Origin: Flavobacteriaceae bacterium
GTDB lineage: Bacteria; Bacteroidota; Bacteroidia; Flavobacteriales; Flavobacteriaceae
Direction: 5' to 3'
DNA length: 5,270 bases
Assembly: GCA_947461915.1 (NCBI GenBank)
Contig: CANHNG010000157.1
Span: 1 to 5,270 of the forward strand
Shown piece after piece: positions 1-5,270 of this stretch. Position numbers and translations under genes: made by a program. Position 1 is the stretch's first letter. The number at the start of each line of letters is the position of its first letter. The notes under the pieces were generated by a model, which worked only from the letters and a program-made list of their open reading frames with translations, was not told the origin of the DNA and did no database searches.

Positions 1-55
1 TTTAATTATTTTAATAATTTTACAATCATTAAATATTTCAATCTTTTAATTATTT

Positions 56-1033
56 TTAAAACCCGCTTGGTTTCAAATGCAATCCAGTGCTTTCGTCAAA
101 TCCAAACATTAAATTCATATTCTGGATAGCTTGTCCTGAGGCTCCTTTTACTAAATTATCGATTACCGAAGTAATCAAGATGCGGTCTCCTTTTTTTATC
201 AAACTGATAATGCATTTGTTCGTTTGCACCACTTGTTTCATATTGATATCAGTGGTGGTGACTGTTACGAATGGATGATCTTTGTAAAAAGCTTTGTATT
301 TTGCAACCACATCTTCTAAGCTACCTTCGATTTTTGTGTATAAAGTAGCAAAAATTCCTCTAGCAAAATCACCTCTATTGGGTACAAAAATCAATTCGTG
401 TTTATAAGCTGATTGTATTTGATTGATACTTTGGTTTATTTCGCCCAAATGTTGGTGATTGAAAGCTTTATAATGAGACATGTTGTTATTTCTCCAACTG
501 AAATGTGTCGTTTCTGAAGGGGTAACTCCTGCTCCGGTACTTCCTGTTGTGGCATTGATATGCACATCATCGTTTAACAATCCATTCGACGCTAATGGTA
601 ATAAAGCGAGTTGAATTGCAGTTGCAAAACAGCCCGGATTGGCAATGAATTGGGTATTTTTAATATCGGTTTTGTTCAATTCAGGTAAGCCATATACAAA
701 AGATTTTCCATTGAAGTCTTTGTCTTTGGTCAATCTGAAGTCATTTCCTAAATCGATGATTTTGGTTTGGTCTGAAAACTGGTTATTTTCTAAAAATGAA
801 ATAGATTTCCCGTGACCTAAACACAAGAAAACCACGTCCACATTAGGATTCACAGTATCGGTAAAATTCATTTCGATATCGCCCAACAAATCGTGATGCG
901 CTATCGAAAGCGGTTTTCCTGCATTGGTTGTGCTGTAAACAAAATCGATTTTGGCATTCGGGTGAAACATCAATATCCTGATGAGTTCCCCAGCCGTGTA
1001 ACCTGAACCGCCAATTATTCCAATGTTAATCAT
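56..1033 (-). CDS. argC: N-acetyl-gamma-glutamyl-phosphate reductase (ArgC)
   Basis: Cytosolic NADPH-dependent reductase of arginine biosynthesis. It converts N-acyl-glutamyl 5-phosphate to N-acyl-glutamate 5-semialdehyde. The 325-residue protein opens with a Rossmann dinucleotide-binding segment (IGIIGGSGYTAGEL, residues 4-17). The active-site signature is NPGCFATA, with catalytic Cys135, and the segment HQHLGEI (193-199) occupies the place of the family's catalytic-histidine motif. The C-terminal KGASGQAIQNMN (297-308) is also typical of ArgC. Length is normal for the shorter ArgC type and the gene looks intact. The ATG at 1033 lies inside the end of argG (8-nt overlap), which implies translational coupling and a shared transcript. 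In many Bacteroidota the pathway may use succinylated instead of acetylated intermediates, so the acyl group on the real substrate is uncertain. The TAA stop lies 55 nt from the window edge, so following genes are not visible. Confidence 0.97.
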   Translation of the reverse strand: MINIGIIGGSGYTAGELIRILMFHPNAKIDFVYSTTNAGKPLSIAHHDLLGDIEMNFTDTVNPNVDVVFLCLGHGKSISFLENNQFSDQTKIIDLGNDFRLTKDKDFNGKSFVYGLPELNKTDIKNTQFIANPGCFATAIQLALLPLASNGLLNDDVHINATTGSTGAGVTPSETTHFSWRNNNMSHYKAFNHQHLGEINQSINQIQSAYKHELIFVPNRGDFARGIFATLYTKIEGSLEDVVAKYKAFYKDHPFVTVTTTDINMKQVVQTNKCIISLIKKGDRILITSVIDNLVKGASGQAIQNMNLMFGFDESTGLHLKPSGF

Positions 1034-2219
1034 AGCTTAAATCATTTACTGATGAAAATATGTTTTGGGCATTCCCTAAAATCTTGATAAATCCTTTGGC
1101 ATCATCCGATGTCCAAGCATTGTTCATTTCACCATACTGACCAAAACCGGTATTCATCAAATCATTAACCGATTCGATTCCGTCTAATGAAAAATGATAC
1201 GGTTTCAAAGAAACAGTTACCGTTCCATTTACCGTTTCTTGAGTTGATTCAAGGAAAGTTTCGATGTTCCTCATTACAGGATCCAAAAATTGACCTTCGT
1301 GAAACAACATTCCGTACCAATTCCCTAGTTGTTCTTTCCAATATTGTTGCCATTTCCCAAGCGTGTGTTTCTCCAATAAATGGTGCGCTTTGATAATAAT
1401 TAAAGGCGCTGCGGCTTCAAAACCAACTCTTCCTTTGATTCCGATTATGGTATCGCCAACGTGAATATCTCTTCCAATTGCATAAGCACTGGCCAGTTTT
1501 TCAAGAGCAACAATATTGTTGGATGGTTTGTCTTTAATACTATTTACGGCAACTAATTCCCCTTTTTCGAATTCTAAAGTTACTTTTTCCTCCCCCTCTT
1601 TTTGTAATTGCGAAGGATAGGCTTTGCTTGGAAGCGGAAGGCTAGAAGTTAACGTTTCTTTACCTCCAACACTGGTTCCCCATAATCCTTTATTAATCGA
1701 ATATTGTGCTTTTTCCCAAGAATATTCAACTCCATTAGCTTGTAAATAGGACACTTCTTCTTGACGAGATAATTTCAAGTCACGAATAGGAGTGATGATT
1801 TCAATTTCTGGAGCGATGGTTTGGAAAATTAAATCAAAACGGATTTGGTCGTTTCCTGCACCAGTACTTCCGTGGGCAATTGCATTGGCGCCTACTTTTT
1901 TGGCATATTTTATGGATTCAATAGCTTGGAAAACACGCTCAGCACTTACAGATAGAGGATAAGTATTGTTCTTTAATACATTTCCATAAATCAAATACTT
2001 GATGGCCTTGTCATAATATTTGTCAAGAATAGAGAGGTTTGTGTGTTGTGCACTCCCTAATTCGTAAGCTCTTTCTTCAATTGCAGTTAGCTCGGCTTCA
2101 TCAAATCCGCCAGTATTTATCAATACGGTATGGACTTCATATCCTTTTTCATTTTTCAAATATTTTAGACAATAAGAAGTGTCTAATCCTCCGCTATAGG
2201 CTAATACTACTTTTTTCAT
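1026..2219 (-). CDS. argG: Argininosuccinate synthase (ArgG)
   Basis: Cytosolic ligase that condenses citrulline and aspartate with ATP to give argininosuccinate, AMP and pyrophosphate, the penultimate step of arginine synthesis. The 397-residue protein starts with the N-type ATP pyrophosphatase PP-loop (AYSGGLDTS, residues 7-15). It carries the diagnostic nucleotide/substrate motif AHGSTGAGNDQIRFD (115-129, AHGxTGxGNDQxRF in the family). The segment ITPIRDLKLSRQEE (142-155) and the tetramer-forming C-terminal half with GKWQQYW (288-294) and MLFHEGQFLDPV (304-315) are also as expected. Length is normal for the family. The ATG at 2219 is one base after the TAA stop of the upstream acyltransferase gene, and the 3' end overlaps argC by 8 nt, so the gene sits in the middle of an operon and is probably translationally coupled on both sides. 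No truncation or frameshift is seen. Confidence 0.98.
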   Translation of the reverse strand: MKKVVLAYSGGLDTSYCLKYLKNEKGYEVHTVLINTGGFDEAELTAIEERAYELGSAQHTNLSILDKYYDKAIKYLIYGNVLKNNTYPLSVSAERVFQAIESIKYAKKVGANAIAHGSTGAGNDQIRFDLIFQTIAPEIEIITPIRDLKLSRQEEVSYLQANGVEYSWEKAQYSINKGLWGTSVGGKETLTSSLPLPSKAYPSQLQKEGEEKVTLEFEKGELVAVNSIKDKPSNNIVALEKLASAYAIGRDIHVGDTIIGIKGRVGFEAAAPLIIIKAHHLLEKHTLGKWQQYWKEQLGNWYGMLFHEGQFLDPVMRNIETFLESTQETVNGTVTVSLKPYHFSLDGIESVNDLMNTGFGQYGEMNNAWTSDDAKGFIKILGNAQNIFSSVNDLSYD

Positions 2220-2220
2220 T

Positions 2221-2841
2221 TTATTTATTTTTTAAAAATAATGCTTGTTTTATTGCTTTTAATCGGTTCCAAATTCGCACGTTAAACGGGTGTTTTGGTG
2301 GGTCTTTCGGTTTTTCTTTTGGGTCATAGAGCATTCCGGTACACAAGCACATTTTGTTGTCTTTGCTTTTCAAAATTTCAAAATTGGTACACGTTTTACA
2401 TCCAGACCAAAAGCTGGGGTCCGTTGTTAATTCGGAAAACGGAACGGGTTTGTATCCCAAATCCGAATTGATTTTCATTACGGCTAAACCAGTCGTGATT
2501 CCAAATACTTTAGCATCAGGATATTTTTCTAAGGAATAATCAAAAACAAATGACTTTATTTTTTTTGCCAATCCTAAATTTCTGTAATCAGGATGAACTA
2601 TTAATCCTGAATGTGCAACAAATTTTCCGTGTTGCCAACTTTCGATATAACAAAATCCTGCAAATTTATCTCCAATTAGGGCAATCACAGCATCTTTGTT
2701 TTCCATCTTTTTTTGGATGTAAGCAGGTGTTCGTTTTGCAATTCCTGTTCCTCTTAATAGGGCGGATGATTCAATGGTTTCGCATATTTCCTGCGAATAT
2801 TTATAATGTTCTTCCTGAGTTACGACTATGGAGATATTCAT
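2221..2841 (-). CDS. GNAT N-acyltransferase of the arginine operon, probable N-acyl-glutamate synthase
   Basis: First gene of the arg operon, 206 residues. Seen: a GNAT fold with the acyl-CoA loop VHPDYRNLGLAKKI (82-95); R87, N88, L89, G90, L91 and A92 match the R/QxxGxG/A motif A. Before it lies a beta-strand stretch AVIALIGDKFAGFCYIES (51-68). After the GNAT core is a tail with four cysteines arranged CKTC (148-151) and CLC (165-167), then a basic, proline-containing end (175-206) with KEKPKDPPKHPF. Known: many Bacteroidota lack a classical ArgA or ArgJ, and a GNAT protein stands next to argG. Inferred: it makes N-acetyl- or N-succinyl-glutamate from the acyl-CoA and glutamate, supplying the pathway that ArgC continues. 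The cysteines could bind a metal. It has no amino-acid-kinase domain, unlike ArgA. The ATG at 2841 gives a full N-terminus, with A-rich DNA upstream and no strong Shine-Dalgarno. The family is certain; the substrate is inferred from context. Confidence 0.88.
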   Translation of the reverse strand: MNISIVVTQEEHYKYSQEICETIESSALLRGTGIAKRTPAYIQKKMENKDAVIALIGDKFAGFCYIESWQHGKFVAHSGLIVHPDYRNLGLAKKIKSFVFDYSLEKYPDAKVFGITTGLAVMKINSDLGYKPVPFSELTTDPSFWSGCKTCTNFEILKSKDNKMCLCTGMLYDPKEKPKDPPKHPFNVRIWNRLKAIKQALFLKNK

Positions 2842-3042
2842 TTCAAGAGTTGAATTTTAAATTAAAAAATGGCGTGTTTATTGATGTTAATAAAACAGTG
2901 CAATTGTTTATTTTACTATAAATTACTTCATAAATTGACATGTAGAAAACAATACTATTTTCAGGTTGTAATCCAAAGGATAAATGATGTAATTTCAAAA
3001 TAAGAAAAATGAAAAATGAATAAAAATAAACAAACACTTTTT

Positions 3043-3120
3043 GGTGACTATAGTTATAGCATCCGAACTTCGGGAGAAGTCTCAGGTCTGTTTGTCCGTG
3101 ATATAGGAGTTATATGTAAA
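3043..3120. other. G+C-richer island of short palindromes in the arg leader, origin unknown
   Basis: This island stands out from its AT-rich surroundings. It contains four small self-complementary elements: CTATA-GT-TATAG (3048-3059), CCGAACTTCGG (3063-3073), ACTTC-GGGA-GAAGT (3067-3080, a GNRA-type loop on the plus strand) and ATATA-GGAGT-TATAT (3101-3115). The second and third overlap and are mutually exclusive. An imperfect direct repeat starts with GTGA at 3044 and at 3098. Two small ORFs cross it: minus 3134 to 3054 (26 codons, Arg at 13, 16 and 24) and plus 3016-3153 (45 codons, starting MNKNKQTLFG). It may be a regulatory leader of the arg operon, a small RNA, or a remnant of a dispersed flavobacterial repeat. 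I do not recognise it as a known riboswitch. Confidence 0.4.
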
Positions 3121-3137
3121 CTTGGTTTATTCATCGG

Positions 3138-3180
3138 CACAAATTTAAACTAATTTTTGAAATACAATGCTAAATTTGTG
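3138..3180. repeat. 10-bp perfect inverted repeat spanning the arg promoter
   Basis: CACAAATTTA (3138-3147) is matched by its exact reverse complement TAAATTTGTG (3171-3180), with a 23-bp spacer. The left arm contains the -7 box of the candidate arg promoter, and the -33 TTG lies in the spacer. It could be a two-site operator or a weak 3' hairpin of the fahA transcript, whose stop is 32 nt upstream of the right arm. No T-tract follows on the fahA strand, so it is not a classic intrinsic terminator. Confidence 0.5.
3140..3167 (-). promoter_or_regulatory. Candidate arg operon promoter (Bacteroidota type)
   Basis: On the minus strand TAAATTTG (3147 to 3140) fits the TAnnTTTG -7 box exactly. A TTG (3167 to 3165) lies 17 nt upstream of it as the -33 element, a spacing accepted for flavobacterial promoters. 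Transcription would start near 3135 and read into the GNAT-argG-argC operon after a leader of about 290 nt. A weaker alternative (TAGTATTG at 2957 to 2950, with TTG at 2976 to 2974, 16-nt spacer) lies nearer the first gene. Confidence 0.5.
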
Positions 3181-3189
3181 TTTTTGTAA

Positions 3190-3199
3190 CAAAATTTTG
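3190..3199. repeat. CAAAATTTTG palindrome after fahA
   Basis: A perfect 10-bp palindrome lies 12 nt beyond the fahA stop codon (3212-3214, TAA on the minus strand). It has no loop and no clear T-tract, so a role in ending the fahA transcript is possible but weakly supported; palindromes this short are common in AT-rich DNA. Confidence 0.2.
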
Positions 3200-3211
3200 A
3201 TTCAATGTTTT

Positions 3212-4495
3212 TTATTTTCTAACGAAGGGCGCAAGTAATTTACTGCAAACTTCTCCAAATCCAATTCTTACACCATTGTTTTTACAAAAACCTTTCATGA
3301 TTACGGTGTCTCCGTCATTTATATACTTACGTTCCGTTCCATCATTTAGTTTAATTGGATTTTCTCCTCCCCATGTTAATTCTAACATAGAGCCATAGCT
3401 ATCTGGATTAGGACCGGAAATGGTTCCGGAGCCCATCATGTCCCCTGAGTTTACTCGGCATCCATTCGATGTGTGATGCGCTAACTGTTGGCTCATTGAC
3501 CAATACATATACTTAAAGTTAGATCTGGTAACTACGGTTGCATTGCCTTTTTCGGTTTGTATAGAAACTTCTAAATTTATATCAAAATTATGTTTGCCTT
3601 TTTGTTGTAAATTGGGGAAAGGTGCAGGATCTTGTTTTGGCCCCTTAGTTCTAAAAGGCTCTAAAGCATCCATGGTAATAATCCAAGGAGAAATGGAAGA
3701 GGCAAAGTTTTTCGATAAGAACGGACCAAGCGGCACGCTTTCCCACTTTTGAATGTCGCGAGCACTCCAATCGTTCATTAAAACCATTCCAAATATATAA
3801 TCTTCTGCTTCATTTATTGGAATATTTTCTCCCATAACATTAGCATCAGTAGTAATAAAAGCAATTTCTAATTCAAAATCAATCATTCGTGAAGGACCGA
3901 AAACGGGTGTTTTTTCCCCATTTGGTAAAGTTTGGCACATAGGTCTATTTACAGGTATTCCAGAAGGAATTATGGAGGAGCTTCTTCCATGGTATCCCAA
4001 AGGAATGTGTAGCCAGTTGGATAGTAATGCGTTTTCGGGGTCGCGAAACATTTTGCCAACATTGGTTGCATGCTCTTTGCTGGAATAAAAATCAGTATAG
4101 TCTCCAATTAAAACCGGCAATTGCATTTCCACATCTGTCATTTTGAAAATGACAATATCTTTATCTTTTTTGTTATCTCGTAACTTTGGATTTTTTTCGT
4201 CAAAAATTTCAGCAATACGATTCCGAACCAATCGCCATGTCTTTTTCCCGTCAGAAATAAAGTCATTCAAAGTATCTTGTAGGAACATATCATCCGTCAA
4301 TTCGATTCCCTCAAAGTAATTCAATTGTTGCAAAGCTCCTAGATCGATAGCGAAATCACCAATTCGAGTTCCTACAGTCACCACATTTTCTTTCGTAAGA
4401 AAAACGCCAAAAGGAATATTTTGAATAGGAAAATCACTATCGACTGGGACTTCTAGCCATGATTTTCTATTGATATTATTAGCAGTTATAGACAT
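3212..4495 (-). CDS. fahA: Fumarylacetoacetase (fumarylacetoacetate hydrolase)
   Basis: Cytosolic metal-dependent C-C hydrolase that splits 4-fumarylacetoacetate into fumarate and acetoacetate, the last step of tyrosine/homogentisate degradation. The 427-residue protein has the N-terminal domain starting near DSDFPIQNIPFGVF (19-32) and the catalytic FAH domain from about residue 130. By alignment from memory with mouse FAH, the key residues are all kept. D135 sits in DYTDFYSSKEHATNVG, together with the catalytic His142. R151, Y168 (GYHGRSS), metal ligands E208 and E210 (FELEIAF), D242 (NDWSARD), K262 (GPFLSKNF) and E372 (SMLEL, the partner of the histidine) follow. Length is close to the animal enzyme (419). 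The ATG at 4495 follows A-rich DNA with no obvious Shine-Dalgarno. It is a single gene with its own promoter, divergent from glyA. No homogentisate dioxygenase or other tyrosine-pathway gene is visible in the window. Confidence 0.97.
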   Translation of the reverse strand: MSITANNINRKSWLEVPVDSDFPIQNIPFGVFLTKENVVTVGTRIGDFAIDLGALQQLNYFEGIELTDDMFLQDTLNDFISDGKKTWRLVRNRIAEIFDEKNPKLRDNKKDKDIVIFKMTDVEMQLPVLIGDYTDFYSSKEHATNVGKMFRDPENALLSNWLHIPLGYHGRSSSIIPSGIPVNRPMCQTLPNGEKTPVFGPSRMIDFELEIAFITTDANVMGENIPINEAEDYIFGMVLMNDWSARDIQKWESVPLGPFLSKNFASSISPWIITMDALEPFRTKGPKQDPAPFPNLQQKGKHNFDINLEVSIQTEKGNATVVTRSNFKYMYWSMSQQLAHHTSNGCRVNSGDMMGSGTISGPNPDSYGSMLELTWGGENPIKLNDGTERKYINDGDTVIMKGFCKNNGVRIGFGEVCSKLLAPFVRK

Positions 4496-4529
4496 AACGG
4501 TGTTAATTATTTTGTTAAGAATTACTTAT

Positions 4530-4560
4530 CAAATATATTATAATCTGACAATTTACCAAA
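4530..4560 (-). promoter_or_regulatory. fahA promoter (Bacteroidota type)
   Basis: Minus strand: TTTG (4560 to 4557), a 19-nt spacer, then TATATTTG (4537 to 4530), a full match to the TAnnTTTG -7 box. Transcription should start near 4525, leaving a 5' untranslated region of about 30 nt before the ATG at 4495. This is the best promoter match in the window. It interleaves with the upstream part of the glyA promoter. Confidence 0.7.
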
Positions 4561-4578
4561 CGTTTTTTCGTATTTTTG
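4545..4578 (+). promoter_or_regulatory. glyA promoter (Bacteroidota type)
   Basis: TATTTTTG (4571-4578) matches the TAnnTTTG -7 box exactly. The -33 side is weak: CTGACA begins at 4545 with a 23-nt gap from CTG to the box, and TTT at 4552-4554 gives only a 16-nt gap. Transcription would start near 4584, about 20 nt before the ATG at 4604. The sequence TAAAATCAAAGAA precedes the start codon and has no strong Shine-Dalgarno, as is common in this phylum. Confidence 0.6.
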
Positions 4579-4603
4579 CAGCAAATTAATTAAAATCAAA
4601 GAA

Positions 4604-5270
4604 ATGCAACGCGACGAACAAATTTTTGACCTTATTTTAGAGGAACAAGACAGACAAATTCATGGATTAGAACTTATTGCATCCGAGAATTTTGTAAGTG
4701 ATGAAGTAATGGAAGCAGCTGGTTCTGTTTTAACCAATAAATATGCCGAAGGATATCCTGGAAAAAGATACTACGGCGGTTGCGAAGTGGTTGATGTAAT
4801 AGAACAAATTGCTATCGATAGAGCTAAAGAATTATTTGGAGCTGAGTATGCAAACGTACAACCACACTCTGGTTCACAAGCGAATACAGCCGTTTATCAT
4901 GCCTGTATTAAACCTGGAGATAAAATTTTAGGTTTTGATTTGTCTCATGGAGGGCATTTAACTCACGGTTCTCCAGTAAACTTTTCAGGACGTTTATATA
5001 CCCCTTCCTTTTATGGTGTTGACAAAGAGACGGGAAGATTAGACTATGATAAAATTCAAGAAATAGCAACAAAAGAACAGCCAAAATTAATTATCGCAGG
5101 TGCTTCGGCATATTCTCGTGATATCGATTTTGAGCGTTTCAGAGTAATTGCAGACAGTGTTGGGGCTATTTTATTAGCTGATATTTCACATCCTGCAGGT
5201 CTTATCGCCAAAGGTTTGATGAATGACCCTTTACCACACTGCCATATTGTTACCACTACTACACACAAAA
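4604..5270 (+). CDS. glyA: Serine hydroxymethyltransferase (GlyA), 3' part beyond the window
   Basis: Pyridoxal-phosphate enzyme that interconverts serine plus tetrahydrofolate with glycine plus 5,10-methylene-tetrahydrofolate; it is the main source of one-carbon units, in the cytosol. The first 222 codons are present and open, against about 420 for the whole family protein. Visible motifs are ELIASENF (23-30), [15 protein letters not shown] (45-59), PHSGSQAN (87-94) and [16 protein letters not shown] (114-129), with the histidine that stacks on the cofactor probably H118. ADISHPAGL (192-200) holds D193, which contacts the pyridine nitrogen, and H196. VTTTTHK ends at K222, the Schiff-base lysine, and this is the last complete codon in the window. 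Start: the ATG at 4604 gives [10 protein letters not shown], the expected N-terminus for the family. The gene is divergent from fahA, with 108 nt between the start codons. Its own -7 box lies about 25 nt upstream. Confidence 0.98.
   Translation, partial: MQRDEQIFDLILEEQDRQIHGLELIASENFVSDEVMEAAGSVLTNKYAEGYPGKRYYGGCEVVDVIEQIAIDRAKELFGAEYANVQPHSGSQANTAVYHACIKPGDKILGFDLSHGGHLTHGSPVNFSGRLYTPSFYGVDKETGRLDYDKIQEIATKEQPKLIIAGASAYSRDIDFERFRVIADSVGAILLADISHPAGLIAKGLMNDPLPHCHIVTTTTHK

Larger units (their letters stand above)
2842..3211. other. Intergenic region between the arg operon and fahA
   Basis: A 370-nt stretch between the start of the arg operon and the end of fahA, which are on the same strand. 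The parts at about 2842-3035 and 3120-3211 are very AT-rich, with no convincing gene. In between, 3061-3110 is 24/50 G+C, against about 20-24% in the 50-nt blocks on either side (3001-3050 and 3111-3160). It holds the candidate arg promoter, an inverted repeat and an island of small palindromes, each listed separately. A repeated octamer TGTTTATT occurs at 2875-2882 and 2905-2912 (plus) and 3025-3032 (minus). A long 5' leader for the arg mRNA, of roughly 290 nt, follows if the promoter call is right. Confidence 0.7.

Noticed and set aside
4..19. AATTATT-TT-AATAATT inverted repeat after argC as an intrinsic terminator
   Set aside because: The stem is entirely A/T with a two-base loop and sits at the window edge. 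The surrounding 55 nt are low-complexity (TTTAATTATTTT also recurs at 45-56), so it is not distinguishable from background.
2039..2329. Plus-strand 96-codon open frame opposite argG and the acyltransferase gene
   Set aside because: It lies antisense to two well-supported genes and its translation has no family character. The same holds for the open frames at 87-278, 1187-1393, 2354-2539, 2550-2921, 3543-3752 and the minus frame 5056-5268 inside glyA.
2851..2864. TGAATTTTAAATTA as an ArgR box ahead of the arg operon
   Set aside because: One half fits the enterobacterial TGAAT half-site but the other has two mismatches. The site overlaps generic AT-rich leader sequence, and the box consensus in this phylum may differ.
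2843..3037. 64-codon minus-strand ORF ending one base before the GNAT start codon
   Set aside because: Phe/Ile/Asn-rich composition typical of translated AT-rich non-coding DNA, no recognisable domain, no clear start context. It covers palindromic and low-complexity sequence. The abutting stop is most likely chance.
3038..3085. Resemblance to 5S rRNA (GGTGACTATAG, later CCGAAC and GAAGT)
   Set aside because: Only short fragments are reminiscent. The conserved central and 3' parts of 5S rRNA are missing on this strand and the spacing does not fit, so I do not call an rRNA gene or pseudogene.
3075..3090. CTGAGA on the minus strand as a TPP riboswitch signature
   Set aside because: The flanking conserved TPP elements are absent and the downstream operon makes arginine, not thiamine.
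3171..3178. Plus-strand TAAATTTG as a second promoter
   Set aside because: No TTG lies at the proper distance upstream (the nearest leaves 11 nt), and transcription would run antisense into the 3' end of fahA. It is explained as the right arm of the inverted repeat.

Overview
The window is AT-rich DNA from a member of the Bacteroidota, most likely a Flavobacterium or close relative. Three things point there. The intergenic regions carry TAnnTTTG -7 boxes, the promoter type of this phylum, instead of TATAAT. The start codons are preceded by A-rich sequence without clear Shine-Dalgarno motifs. Every recognised protein looks flavobacterial, and the gene order GNAT acetyltransferase - argG - argC is the arginine arrangement familiar from this phylum. 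This assignment comes from recognition, not from a search.

Layout. Positions 56-2841, minus strand, hold a tightly packed arginine-biosynthesis operon transcribed right to left: a GNAT N-acyltransferase (2221-2841), argG (1026-2219) and argC (56-1033). One nucleotide separates the first two genes, and the last two overlap by 8 nucleotides. The operon may continue to the left of the window. Positions 2842-3211 are a 370-nt intergenic stretch. It holds a good candidate promoter for the arg operon (3140-3167, minus), a 10-bp inverted repeat spanning that promoter, and a G+C-richer island with short palindromes at about 3043-3120. Positions 3212-4495, minus strand, encode fumarylacetoacetase, the last enzyme of tyrosine/homogentisate breakdown. 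Positions 4496-4603 are a compact divergent control region. At 4604 the plus-strand glyA gene (serine hydroxymethyltransferase) begins; the window cuts it off exactly at the lysine that binds pyridoxal phosphate.

How the genes work together. The GNAT enzyme is the likely source of the N-acylated glutamate that starts arginine synthesis. ArgC reduces the N-acyl-glutamyl phosphate to the semialdehyde. ArgG joins citrulline and aspartate near the end of the pathway. Fumarylacetoacetase and GlyA belong to different pathways (aromatic amino acid catabolism; one-carbon and serine/glycine metabolism) and share only a divergent promoter region.

The coding content is ordinary core metabolism. The parts worth a second look are the arg leader region, where a 26-codon ORF with three arginine codons starts almost at the predicted transcription start; the four-cysteine tail of the GNAT protein; and the interleaved fahA/glyA promoters. 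I see no mobile element, CRISPR array, tRNA or rRNA gene.
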